Source: Phaffia rhodozyma
Taxonomy: Eukaryota; Basidiomycota; Tremellomycetes; Cystofilobasidiales; Mrakiaceae
DNA: 64,000 nt
Direction: 5' to 3'
Assembly (NCBI GenBank): GCA_014706385.1
Contig: JACGZH010000007.1
Span: 999,501 to 1,063,500, forward strand
The notes beneath the pieces were generated by a model. It saw nothing but the letters and a program-made list of their open reading frames with translations. It did not search any database and was not told the DNA's origin. The position numbers and the translations under genes are program-made. Shown piece after piece: positions 46,960 through 58,454 of the stretch (position 1 is its first letter; the number at the start of each line of letters is the position of its first letter).

Positions 46960-47450
46960 GACGACAGAACGTATCGATCGGCTGCTGGATGGGTATAGAT
47001 GGAATGGTAGGGTAAGGTAAAAACGATCTATAAGAAAGAGGAAGCTAAGGAGGGGAAATCAAAGAAGATGAATGTTGACTGGGTATGATTGAGAGGAATG
47101 AATTTCACAGAAGGAAGAGCCGAGAGTTCGTCAATACACCAAGCAGCCCATGGATCCACAACCGAAGATCAACAAACCACAGGCAAGTCTAAAGATCCCT
47201 CAAGTCCATCCTCGGCTGATCCCGAAACCAAACAAAGAGACAATACAAATCCTACCAGAGAAAGTGGGTGAACGAAAAATAAGAAACAAGAAAGGTAGAA
47301 AGTTCAGCCAACATAAAAGCTGTGCTTTAAATCGCCGCAGCCACGTGCTGCAGATCAGTCTTAGTGTGAACCATGTTGGACCTTTGCGATGACATACACA
47401 GATATCCATAAGTCTACAACGAAAGCAACGATACAGTTTCCCTTCCTTGA
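46960..47450. other. Intergenic region upstream of the large coiled-coil gene
   Basis: No gene seen. It contains a CACGTG (about 47342-47347), the promoter of the minus-strand coiled-coil gene and the 3' side of VPS36. Confidence 0.45.
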
Positions 47451-49854
47451 TCAGTCTACAAACGTATTGGTCTCCTTCCATACGGTCTCGCGAATGAGAT
47501 TCGCGAACCAGCCTTCGCCTCCTCCTCCGCTGCCTGAGACTTGTTCATCTCTGACGACGACACCCCGCTCGATCTCGAGTTCACTCATCATCTCCTTGAC
47601 CATTCCCACTCCAAGATCTTCGGACAGCGCGATCTGAATCGTCGTTAGACTTGGTATATCTTCTGTTCCGTTCAAACCTTCTGCTTCTTCTATGCTCATC
47701 GAGCGAGTGGCGGAAAGCGCACGCTCAATCCGATGTTGAAATGAGCGGGAAGAATAATAAGGAGTGTGTAGGATACACGTATTCGTTCCTCCTTGAGAAA
47801 ATACCTTTAGGTGGATCGCAGGTTCAGTTAATGTAGGCAGATAGGCTAGGGTCTGTCTAAACGTCTTTGGGGGTATCAATGCTTTTTCGATCAAGATCCC
47901 CCGGGAGAACAAGGGACATCAGAGTTGTATTCGTCTTCGTTCTAGATCGATATACATCAAGGAACGGATAAAATTAAAGATTAAGGACGAACCAACACCT
48001 CTCGCTCGGTTCCATCCCGCCCATACCTCATCCAACCTCCAGACCTGATCCCTCTTCTTCCTCTCTCCTTTCTGCGTTTGTTGGAGATATCCGCCAAGCT
48101 CTTTGGCAAGCTCTTTGAGATATAGCCCCTCCTCCTTTGATTGAAGCATATCCTTTGTGATCGCTGGGGCAGGAAGCGACATCGAGAGTGTTGTTTGAAG
48201 GAGCGTCTCATCAGATGAATCAGAACCTGAGGATGAATTGGGAGGTGGTAGTCGCGCAGAAAGAGTTTGCGCTAGTTTTACCTTGTGTAACAAACAATGA
48301 GTGATACATACAAGACGCGAACAAGACGCATGGGTTGTTAAACTCGTTCATCTATAGAAAAGAAATTAAAAAGAACTAACCATATCGCTAGCTTTCTTCA
48401 TCAGTGAATCTAAATCTTTTAAACTACTCTCCAAAGTTTTCGCACGTTGGGAGTCCTCCATATTCAGAGCATTTAATATTCGGTCTACCCATCAAACATT
48501 TATCAACATGGGTTCAAGTCAGAAACATCTAGATTTTGAGTAGAGCTGAACTCATGGTTGCTATGAGGAGAACGCACCGATCCCAGAAGACGCATTAGAA
48601 AGTGAGGTTGAAGGCGAACTGAACGCGGGCGCGCTGGATGATGATGATGGGCCCGCTCTATGTTCTCTCGGCTACAAAATATATGATGAATCAGTCTCTT
48701 TTCGCAAAACCTCTTCTCCAGAAAAGAGTAGAACAGAACAAACCAAACCGCCATCCCATGCTCTACCCTCCAACCCTCTCTTGAGTGCAGTATAAAACTC
48801 CTTGACCCCACCTCTTCGGAAACTCAGTCTGATGATACCTTTTCGCTTGATCTTTTCTCCCTCTCTGTTGACTGAAGCTATTTCGTTCGAAGTTTCGGTT
48901 GCAGGTCTAGACTCGGATAATCGAGTGGATGCAAAGCCTGATGGTTTTCGTGAAGGCAAGGGCGAGTCGCACATCTCGCACGTGACCAGCGACGGGTGGT
49001 TCAAGAACGTACAGACCTCACAGCTTATCCCAGCTACTTCCTTCTTTTTAGGTGGAACCTCGGAGACGGGAGAGTATGACGTCGAAAGAGGGGCCGAGGA
49101 GAGTATAGAAGAAGAAGGAATAATCGGAGGAGGAGGGGGCGTTGAGGAAGCGGATGATAGGGCTGAAGAAGAATACGCTCCCTTGGAAGCGTCTTTTGAA
49201 ACCCCACACATCTGGCATTTCAACGTTCTGGCCGTCAAACCAGAATCAGACCTTGGATTGTTGAAGCCACATAATGGACAGAACCACTTTCCATCCGTCT
49301 CTGTCACGTCAATCACAGTATGGAGAACGCTTCTTGATGGCTGCGGCTGTTTGATAGATGAATCAACCACAGGAGGAGCAGATGTTGAAGGTATCTTTGT
49401 TTCGTTCACAGTTTCCTCTGACGCGAGTGTTAGAGAGACCTTAGGAGAAGAGCTGAGAAACCCGGCGTAGAATTCTGTTTGACGAACTGAGGATAACAGG
49501 ATGTATAAACCATGGGGGAAGGACTCGTCGGCATGCCTAGATAGATTTGATGACGAATTATGAGTAGAAGAAGATGGAGAGAGGATGATTCGATGTGTTG
49601 TTACCCAACCGGTGACGACATCTAACGGAGGAGGAAGCTTGGTATTACTGCATTTCATCCCTCGTATACTCAATCAGCAATGAAGAGAGTGATTTTCGCG
49701 AAAGTTCAATGATCGAGACGGATGAGCCTCACTGGTTGTATATTCCTATATAATCACAGAACTGAGAGATGAGTTCTTCTTCAGGAAAGAGATGTTCGGT
49801 GAGGTTGAAAGTTGAATTGACGGATCTGAAAGGAAGCTTATAGAAATGGTCCAT
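47451..49854 (-). CDS. VPS36: ESCRT-II subunit Vps36 with GLUE domain and two NZF zinc fingers
   Basis: Endosomal sorting factor that binds PI3P and ubiquitin through its GLUE domain and joins Vps22/Vps25. Starts MDHFYKLPFRSVNSTFNLTE at 49854. The GLUE strands are DYIGIYN, then LDVVTGWVTTHRIILS and LRLSFRRGGVKEFYTALKRG-type sequence (IIRLSFRRGGVKEFY). Two Npl4-type zinc fingers are inserted in the GLUE loop: WFCPLCGFNNPRS with LKCQMCGVSKD, and ISCEVCTFLNHPSLVTCEMC. After a small exon (MEDSQ-like, SSLKDLDSLMKKASDM) the winged-helix half carries LYLKELAKELGGYL, DEVWAGWNRARG and TTIQIALSEDLG, and ends NTFVD. The zinc-finger layout is that of yeast Vps36, absent in animal orthologues. It shares a 199-bp promoter with CCL1. 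Confidence 0.95.
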
Positions 49855-50053
49855 CCGGCAGCCTGCTTGATGTCTGATGAATAGAGACGATCTATGTGTT
49901 GATCGAAGTCGGCCAAAAGAGTCGAGAGCGATGGAGAGTGTTCCCAAAAGGAAGAGCGGATAACATGGGTGACTAACCTCAATTGCGGCTTTAAAGTAGA
50001 CACACCCTTCAAACAACCCCACCTGGGTTCACAACACACCCACACACACATAC
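49855..50053. promoter_or_regulatory. Compact bidirectional promoter, VPS36 / CCL1
   Basis: 199 bp between divergent ATGs. It ends with a (ca)n run just before the CCL1 start. Confidence 0.6.
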
Positions 50054-51688
50054 ATGTCTGGCTCATCAGACACGCCGATACCTAAACGGCCACTCTATGA
50101 GGAATCATCTCAGTTCAAACACTGGCGGTTCTCTCGGTCAAAGCTTGATGAACTGCGTTCAGCATTGAACGAGCGTTCGATTCAGATCGTTCGCGAGAAC
50201 CTCGAGGAGGAAGAGAAAGCTCGTGCCTCTACTTCTACCGATACCAACGAAGTTGACAACCCAATAAAGCCTGCTGCTCTGGCCGTCGATACTCAGTATT
50301 TGAGCACAGAGGATGAGTCTCTGCTCGTGTCTTTCTATATCTCGTCAATCCCGAAGACATGCGCAGGGTTCGGTCTTCCGGAAGTCGTCGAGGCAACGGC
50401 GATCTCCTACCTAAAACGGTTCTATCTGTGGAACACATGTATGGACTATCATCCTCGTAAAGTCATGTTGGTCTTGATTTCTTCCGTCTTGCTGTTCATG
50501 TTTTCTCTTGTGTCATGTATGAAAAATGAATTGACATCAAACGTAATTGTGGAACGGAACTATCGTTGAAAACTCAGGCCAGCGTGCCTGTTTCTTGCGT
50601 GTAAAACAGAAAACTGCCTGATTCCCATCGACCCGTTCATCTCTCGGTTCTCAAAACTCAAATCAGAAGAAATTCTCGAGCTAGAATTTGTCGTCGCACG
50701 AAGTCTCAAGTTCGAGTTTACTACTTGGGGCGCTCACAAGAGTCTCAAAGGGTTTGCTCTCGATCTTCAAGTATGTTTCGAAAGAGAGCTCTTCAATTCT
50801 CCGTGTTGTTAGATTGAGAACACAAAAGCTGATTCATCTCGACTCTTCTTCCGGTTCTACTATGCACAGACACTTCCAAACACAACCCTTTCGACAATCA
50901 ATAACGTCATCCAATCCGCTCAACCTCTCATTCAACTTTCCCGTCAGACAGATCTCGAGCTGACGTATGCACCCTCGCAGATCGCTCTCGCTGCGCTTCA
51001 CCAAATAGATCCAGTTTTGACTGAGCGATACCTATCCTTCAAAAGGGAGCCACCTTCGTCCGTAGAACCTGGGGTCGAAGCAGATGGGAAGGGGAAGCAG
51101 AAGAAACCGTTACCGGTTGGGACTGAAGCCCTTCTTCAGATCTTTGAGGAGATAAAAGCAGTGTTTAGTGAGCAGGCGAAGAAAGTGTTGTCGATAGAGC
51201 GGTCGAAGGAAATTGATAGACGACTAAGGACGTGTGCAAACCCGGAGCTGATAAAAGGCACAGCATTGTTCGTCTCGTTTCTTCTGATTTCTGTTTCTTC
51301 AGTGATGTCTCTACCTATCGATTCTTTTGCTGCATGGGTCCTGAGAGCTCATTTTGGGTCGCTTGTATTTCGTCCGCAATGTCTAAATCTCTCAAACAGG
51401 TACGCCAAACGTAAACAGGAAGAGGAAGCCCAAGAGGCTGAGAAGCGACAAAAGAAAGCGGAACGGGCTCAAGCTAGCAAAGCATCCGACGAAGCTATCT
51501 TCGGAGGTGATCTTAGGACAATCCCTCCGGCTGATTCTGCTCCTTCAGAATCAGCATTTCTGGATGGTGAGCACAGAAGTGGGTTGTCAGAGGTGGGAGA
51601 ACCTTCAGCGGTCGTAGAGGGCGCAACGATTGTTCCTTTTGATCATGTTCAGGACCATGTTCAGATACAGGAAACCAATGGGGCATGA
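50054..51688 (+). CDS. CCL1: Cyclin H (CCL1), TFIIH/CAK cyclin
   Basis: Regulatory cyclin of the CDK-activating kinase module of TFIIH (partner of Kin28/CDK7). Starts MSGSSDTPIPKRPLYEESSQ at 50054. The cyclin H N-terminal helix region FKHWRFSRSKLDELR is followed by the first cyclin fold (FGLPEVVEATAISYLKRFY, YHPRKVM). An intron follows, then CLFLACKTENCLIP, EILELEFVVARSLKFEF and the second fold (YAPSQIALAALHQID). The C-terminal helix LRTCANPELI leads to a charged tail (RKQEEEAQEAEKRQKKAER) and stop tga 51686-51688. Five exons. It is convergent with USE1 (168 bp). Confidence 0.93.
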
Positions 51689-51855
51689 CCGTGTTTCGCT
51701 CAGACCAACTCTGTGGATCCTAGAGGGGAATAACCGTCCCTTGCAATATAGAGAGGGGAACGACGACATATGAAAAATGCAAGCAGTATGAATATAATGG
51801 AAATAATTTGTAAAAACAAAACTGTAACTAAACACGGAACGTAAAGATGGCATGA

Positions 51856-53271
51856 TCATGTTAACCGGATGATCACAAACATCCAGACCCATGCGAGACA
51901 GACTACAAGACAGGCTCCGAGTACAAGCCAAGTGTTTGATCGCCCTTTGGTTGAAACTTGGCCCAATCGAGTTTGGGATCCTGTCAACTTTGAAAAGTTG
52001 GCTGTAGACAAGTATCAAGTTTAATCATGCACAATCCGTTCGGCAAGATGAGGTTAGCAAGAACCTTATGAGAGAGCAAGAACGACAAGCCGATAGATTG
52101 GACAAACACTCAAGCAAGGCCGCGCCTTGTTCCAACAATGGTTTCTCCGCCTCAAGTGATGTCGAGAAGTGCACCGCATTCTTCCGGAGCTGGGCCGCCA
52201 TCTGTTACATAGACACGCCCGTACATTTCAGTCAGTCTTCACGTATGAACGCTCTATTCAGATCAATAGCAATTGAGACAGACCTGAGCAAGCTGTTCAG
52301 TTAATTCGTCCTGGATCTTGCTGCTACTGCCACTGACTGTTCCCTGTCCGACAACAGCCCTTGCTCCACCGTCTGTCTCTGCAGCGTCCTTCTTCTCTGA
52401 CCCATAACCAAGTCGATCCCACGATCCTCCCAAGAGTTCATCTCTCATATTCTTCACCTCTTGGTCTGGATTTAGCTCGGTTCCAGAGGGCAAACCTGAA
52501 CTCGAGTGTGAAGGGAAGAGATGCGATTCTTGCTGTTCTTTCTCGATAATCTCTGGCGAAGCAACTGGCGGCGAGGAAGGCATGACAGCATTAGGTTGGG
52601 ACAACATCGATGTTGGATTCGAGAGAGAGTTCTTCCTAGTCGCGTTCGAGAGAAGCGATGCTGTTCTGAAAGAGGCCGAAGTTGAAGAGGTCGAGGCCGA
52701 GGAAGCGCGAGCTGCTGCCGAGGACGAAGAGGATGGTGGAGGAGGAAGACTGTATGTAGGAATGGGAGATATTGGCGGTGTGGTCTGGTATGAAGGCAGA
52801 AATCAGTCGAAGGTTTTGTCTCCAACTTCATGAAGAGGCTCAAGAGAAACAACCTACCGATTGGGCAAGGATCAGACTCATAGAAATCTTATTGAGTTTG
52901 GTCTCGAAGGAATCATATATTGAGCTATTATCGTGAAGAAAGTATCTCAGTCAGCAGTATGAAAGCAAAGATCTTCCTCAGTTGAGCGATGACAGGTTCT
53001 ACCTATCAGTCCCATCGCCTTCGGATCGAATGACCCTGTCGAGCAAATCTCTTGCATACTTTGCGTCCTATAAACCGAGTGATGTGTACAATTGAGCGAT
53101 CAACCAACGGATCCAAAAGAACAGTTCATTTCATTGGAAACAAACCTCGTTGAGTTTTCGAATATCCCAGTAGGACTTCCCTTCGAGTGACCTACTACTG
53201 GAGAATGTCTCCAGTCGGTTAAGAAGTCTAAAGAGATTGACTCTATCGTGGGATGATGAGGCTGAGGACAT
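51856..53271 (-). CDS. USE1: Use1-like Qc-SNARE of ER-Golgi retrograde transport
   Basis: Tail-anchored SNARE working with Sec20, Ufe1 and Sec22 on the ER. Starts MSSASSSHDRVNLFRLLNRL at 53271. The helical N-region continues RKLNE, DAKYARDLLDRVIRSEGD and FETKLNKISMSLILAQS. A Ser/Pro-rich linker follows, then the SNARE-like heptads DELTEQLAQ, MAAQLRKNAVHFSTSLEAEK and LLEQGAALLE. One C-terminal membrane anchor is present (WLVLGACLVVCLAWVWMFVI) with a short luminal end IRLT (tga 51856-51858). Six or so small exons. The order and spacing fit Use1 better than a syntaxin, since the SNARE motif is weakly conserved. Confidence 0.82.
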
Positions 53272-54556
53272 TGACGATATCGTGGCTCACAGGATTGATT
53301 GAAGACACTTCAGAATGAATCTAATGAGATGTCGAGAGAAGCAAAGCAGAGTTAGGGTTAGCGCCAGGTGTCCATATGGTTACGCGACTTTCGAACGCGC
53401 ATTCGTCTCACCGCGTAACCAGTGAGCATTACCTAACGTGGTAAGATCCGGTTACATTACGTCAGTGCGGAGAATTATTTACTACATGCACCTCGCTTAC
53501 TTGCCGAATCGCCGAGGTCATCGATATAGCCGAACCTATCCGCCGACCGAGTCGTTAAACCTTGCCGCATCGACCGTTCATGCCTCAGAATCATTCTGAA
53601 TTGGTGCAGGTTTATATCGTTTCGTGGATCGATCTTCGGTGTCAGGGATGTGACCTGAGGGTTACACCTCAGTAACCTTCTTTTGGTTCTGTTGTTTCTC
53701 CTGCCTCGGTATTCCTTATGCTCTCTCATTACATCAACATGCAGGTATATGACCTTCCAGCGCAGGTGCTTCTAGCACCTTCTATGACCTGTTCTATTAT
53801 GCATAATCGTTGGAGTCTAAGGATGATATATAAGACGGGCCCCCCTTTGCCACCCATAGCATAGTCTACCAAGCCTGAATCCTTTGTCATTCCTTGGTTC
53901 CCTAGTACTCTTGTTCCATTGTTGTATCAACCTTATTCATACGATTTCCCTGCCTTGCGCTCTCGTCACAGTCACCAAGCTAGAGAGCCTGAACTTCCTT
54001 CTTGCCAGCCCTATTCCCTGCCTGGTTACATTCTTATAACCTTCCCGTTACCCTCTGAACCCGGACCCTGACATTCGGTCTCGTCCGCACCATTTTTTCT
54101 CTCTCATGCTCTCTCCAATTATAGCTGGCGAATGGTTAGCCGAGCGAGAAAACCGAACGACCGAATAATCGGATGAACGCTTGAATAACCGAGTGGGACG
54201 CAACAAATGAGAGTTGAGAAATGTTAGGGAGTGACCGACCCTTTTAGGACGAGCAACTGGGTGTTGAGAAGGACAGTAAGAAGAACAGGACGGAACTTGA
54301 GAGGAAAACATTGTGACTCCTACTTGTGCTGATCGTTCCTGCCAAGTCTGGTTTAGGTTTCTTTTGCTTCAACATAAGGCAAGGCGATACGTTCCTCTTC
54401 TTCCTCTTTTCAACGATCACCGAGTAATCCTGGGGTTTCGTGATTCTGTTTCTTCTTATAACCTGATATCTTCTTAAATCTATTTCCCCTTCTTATCATC
54501 CCTTCATAGCCCTCTCCTTCACTTCCTCTCTCTCTCTCTACAAGATCCTTTTCAAC
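53272..54556. other. Divergent intergenic region, USE1 / RTA1 gene, carrying a solo LTR
   Basis: No gene seen. It contains the solo LTR at 53640-54073. The sequence between 54320 and 54556 is pyrimidine-rich with (tc)n before the RTA1 start and is probably its promoter/leader. Confidence 0.5.
53640..54073 (+). mobile_element. Solo LTR of an LTR retrotransposon, with 5-bp target duplication
   Basis: 434 bp bounded by perfect 8-base inverted ends TGTCAGGG (53640-53647) and CCCTGACA (54066-54073), with the canonical TG...CA. It is flanked on both sides by TTCGG (53635-53639 and 54074-54078), a 5-bp target-site duplication. A TATA-like tatataag lies near 53826. No internal gag/pol is present, so it is a product of LTR-LTR recombination. 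A related, more degraded copy lies at 19993-20798. Confidence 0.93.
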
Positions 54557-56237
54557 ATGGGTCTCAAAGCTTCTTCTGATACGGCATTATATGGGTTTGT
54601 ATCTGCGCTTTGTCCACTTCTTAATCTCCCGGACGTTTTCCTTGTTGACACGCTCCGTTCATAATTCGATCCTTAGCTACGTTCCAACCGAATGGGTTTG
54701 CATCGTCTTTGTCGTCGTCTTTTCGTTGACCACCAGTACGTTACTTTTACGCTTCTTGATGCAATGCTCTAACGACATTACTGATATACCAGATATCGAC
54801 GATCGATCTAGTTGTTCACCTGGCTCAAGCTATGCGATATCGCCTCACTTGGCTCGCCCTTACAATTGTGCCTGGAGGGTTGCTGGAGATCCTTGGCTGG
54901 AGCGGGAGACTCTGGAACGCCATCAACCCTCGTCCGTTGTGAGTGTTCCTAGTGTATTCCTTATCTGCCCTATGTATCGGCGTCTTAACTTCCAGCACTT
55001 ATCCGATACATCTTACAGGGACGGGTACCTGATGCAGATCTGTTGTTTGATCCTCGCGCCCGGTAAGTCGAGCAGCATGAAACCTCAGATGCTGCCGCAA
55101 GCATCGCTGACAAATCTCTTTTTTTGCTCACTCTTGCGCGACAAATCCTAGCTTTGATCATGGCCTCGAACTATCTTATCCTTGGTCTGATCATCAACAA
55201 ACTTGGTATCCAGTACTCTAGGATAGCTCCCAAATGGGTGAGTCTCTCATCATGAATTTCTCAAGTATATCCTTTGCGCTATCTGATCGACCTGATATCG
55301 TTCCTTCGACACATTCAGTATACCGTCATTTTCTGCTCCGGAGATATAATCTCTTTGATCGTTCAGGCTATCGGGGGTGCCTCTGCCGCGATTGCTGTAC
55401 AGGACACATCTCTCCCGAGAAAGGATCCCGAAAAGGGAGCCAAGTTCGTATCTCTGTTCCTTACTGCTCATAGATGTTCAAGGCTAATCCTTGTAACCAA
55501 ACCTGTAATCTCAAGGATCATGGTCGGAGGTATCATCTTCCAGATGTTTGTGATGGTTCTCTTCACAGCACTCGGGGCTGAATGTAAGAGCTTCAGAGCT
55601 TTTTGATCTCGTTTCATCGTCACATTCATCTGACCAAATGATCCCTTGAATCAGTCCTCTTCCGCTGGGCTACAAACCGTCCATTCGTCCGAACGATCTC
55701 TTCCGAGGGCTCGTCTGATCAGGTCGACGAAAGTCCAGGGTCTGCCCTCAAGCAAAGTCCCGAGAAAACTGCCTCATCTGAAGAGGCCGAAGTAGAGCGC
55801 TGGCGACTTCTGTTAATCGGCCTTGCCGGAAGCACTCTTCTCATCTTTATTAGAAGTATCTACAGAACTATCGAGGTTGGTTCCATAGTGCCTTTTTCCC
55901 CCTTTAGGATAAATTTCCATATCAACATCTTCAAATGAAATCCCGCTAACTGATGTTTGGTTTGTCTTGATTTTGAACACAGTTGCTTGACGGATGGGTA
56001 CGTTTCTATTCTGGCTACTCGATCAGATTATGAGCTGAGACTAACATCTAAACCTTCTGTTGTTGCGCTCTCTAGTCTGGGCCTATCATCAGTAACCAGC
56101 AGTTGTTCAATTGTCTAGACGGCATGATGATTGCTCTTGCTCTTATCCTTGTCAACTTCCTCCATCCAGGACTTCTTCTGAGAACTAGGACGAACGCAGT
56201 TTCGTTGGGTATGCGCAAAAAGAAATCTTCTGTTTAA
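54557..56237 (+). CDS. RTA1-domain seven-helix membrane protein
   Basis: Member of the fungal RTA1 (lipid-translocating exporter-like) family, linked to resistance to aminocholesterol drugs and long-chain bases. Starts MGLKASSDTALYGFV at 54557. Small exons carry helices WVCIVFVVVFSLTT, LALTIVPGGLLEILGW, GYLMQICCLILAP and MASNYLILGLIINKLG. The family hallmark FCSGDIISLIVQAIGG comes next, then GGIIFQMFVMVLFTALGAE. A cytosolic Ser/Glu insert and IRSIYRTIE-LLDGW precede LFNCLDGMMIALALILVNF and HPGLLLR. Ends KKKSSV at taa 56235-56237. About nine exons. The substrate is unknown. Confidence 0.88.
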
Positions 56238-56852
56238 GATCCAAGACACATCGAACAGGTTTTGATTTGTTTGTTTCTCTTTCTCTTTGTCTCTCTTGTT
56301 CATTTCACCTAAATGTTTTTCGCTGTGTCACTTAGTTTTCGATCTTCCCTCTTCCCCTAATTGCTCGCTCTTTTGTATACCTCCTCTTCTATCCGAAGCA
56401 CTTATATACTCAGGACTTACTGTCGTTATATCTCCCTCCCTTGCATATAAAAAAAAATCTTATCAGACTGAGACTCAAAGCCATATCTGGTTTTCATATA
56501 CAAACACTCTTATTAACGATCAGTACGCAACTAACCCACTCAGCGAGTTATCTTCGTTTTGATCGTGATTTAGATAATCACCCGCGTCTAAAAGATGACG
56601 CGTCCTTGAACGCGTATCGTCAGTCCTTTAATTAAGACCTTCATCCATTGAACACCCGACTCAACCACTTGTAATCGCTCTTCCTCTTCAAATCGAGTTT
56701 GTCGTTGAAAGAAGATATCGCCTGAACCCTTTTGTCGAAAACCTGGTTCGAGAGTTCTATCCGTTTGACAAACAGTACCACTGATTTTAGATATATTATG
56801 GGGTTCGTCGTGTAGAAGGTTTGAATTATAATCGTCTGCTTCAAGGTAATTA
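56238..56852. other. Intergenic region between the RTA1 and REV1-like genes
   Basis: Mostly A/T-rich; presumed RTA1 3' UTR and REV1-like promoter. A minus-strand open stretch (56588 to about 56950) lacks an ATG and is not called. Confidence 0.4.
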
Positions 56853-58083
56853 ATGCTTTCTTTTAGGTCGGAGAACGGCGAGAAACCAAGTGCAAGAACT
56901 CCAAACGAGAACGAATCAAAAGATAGGAAAAGGTTAACAAGGAACCAACTGATTCATAAACTCGTACGCTCAGAGTTTCCAGTTTCCTCCAAATCAACAT
57001 CTAGCCATCGTCTCCTCGATCGTGCTAATGTTTCGTTTTGGAGACGATAAAACAGATCACAACGACCGACCTACCATCAAACCCAATAACGCATGCCTCG
57101 AGACCGGTTGATGTTGTCGTATCTTGCTCAACAGGTCATCAGGTGTCTTCTCATGGAGGCGGAAAGAAAAGAGCAGAGCTAGGAAATTATATGAAGGCGA
57201 GAGAGCAGAAGATCAAGAATCAGGTTGCTGGGAAGGTGTGTTTCAGTTCCAATCTTCCCTCGAGTAGGATCAAAGCCAAAGAGTTGACCCCGTTCTCCTT
57301 TGTATGTTAACTAAAACTCATACAATTACTGGGGTTTGAATTCGAGATAGAAGAACGATCTGTTTCGAGGTGTCATAGCTTGGATAGATGGTTATACTGG
57401 TCCGACGATCACGAACTTGGAATTGAAAGACCTTGTGCATTCTAACGGAGGGCTTGTCGCGTGAGTGACTCATTTCTTCACAGAATCTTCTTGTTTCTCT
57501 GATTATGCTGGTACTAATGCCGTCCATCGTTCTCAAGCATGTACCCAGGAAAAAAAGTAACACACATCCTTACAGCCGCTTCACTTTCCGGCTCGAAGAC
57601 CCATGCGCTGCTTACAAAGACGGTTGGTTGGAAGCCTGTCGTGGTTGATCCGATGTGGATCGTTGAATGTGTTAATTCTGGCAAGAGAATCGGATCTGAA
57701 AAGTGGAAGATCGGAGGGATAGGGGTGGTACGTGTCCTTTCTTCTCTTTTTCTCCTACTGTTCTCTTTCTTCGTTGCTCTGAGTCTCAGTAACATGAATA
57801 TCTTTTCCTGCAGAACCAACCGTCGATAGGTCAATTTATCACACGTCCCGGTTCAACTTCTTCATCAATATCGAAATCTATTCAACCTCGTGCAAATTTA
57901 ACTCGGCCTTCATCACGTAGTTTGTCTGTATCATGTGCATCACCCTCGTCAATCATTTCCGACCATTCTTCCACAGTACCAGTATGGACACAAAAACGAA
58001 CATCGACGTGTCCCTCTGTCTGCGCTGATCTTGTAAAACCAGCAGTAGAAGTTATCGACTTGTGCGATAGTGATAACAACTAG
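56853..58083 (+). CDS. REV1-like BRCT protein lacking the polymerase domain
   Basis: The conserved core matches the REV1 N-terminus: KRAELGNYMKAREQKIKNQ, then (after an intron ending near 57350) LFRGVIAWIDGYTGPT, LKDLVHSNGGL, KKVTHILTAASLSGSK and KPVVVDPMWIVECVNSGKR, a complete BRCT fold. In REV1 this is followed by the Y-family polymerase; here the last exon (from about 57814) is Ser-rich and stops at tag 58081-58083. It carries NQPSIGQFI, a near match to a PCNA-binding PIP box, and ends VEVIDLCDSD, a textbook SUMO-interacting motif. No polymerase sequence follows before the next gene. The 5' end is uncertain: the ATG at 56853 sits against an acceptor-like ttttag, and the frame must cross an intron near 57040. 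Confidence 0.72.
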
Positions 58084-58454
58084 GAGTCTCGATTATTACG
58101 TTGGTATCGACTTGGCCATAGATCACGTCTTCTCCTTAGTCGTATGCGCGCTCTGGTGACCGAGCGGTAGTCGATAACGTTCTTCTTTCATTACAAATTG
58201 CCAGCTCTATATCTCAAATCTTGCTGTATGATTATTGTATACGTACGTTGATTACTGCTCACAGAATTTTAACTTGAGGAGGTCGACAAAGTATTTGCTC
58301 TGAATTGATTCTCCCACCCGTCTGTGAGAAGTCATCAATGTCAACGTTATTGCGCTGATAGACAGAATGATAAGATGCTTTGTTTGCTGTCACAAAAAAG
58401 CAACCGACAGCACACTTCTTCTTCCGTCCCATACTTTGCTCGACAACCATAACA
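58084..58454. other. Intergenic region
   Basis: No gene seen between the REV1-like stop and the next ATG. Confidence 0.4.

Noticed and set aside
48802..49470. 222-codon plus-strand frame
   Set aside because: Antisense shadow of the VPS36 GLUE/NZF exon, which has clear zinc-finger motifs.
56588..56950. Minus-strand open stretch of about 120 codons, and an alternative short exon ending SRVFNG
   Set aside because: No ATG, no recognisable motif and overlap with the REV1-like 5' exon; not enough to call a gene.
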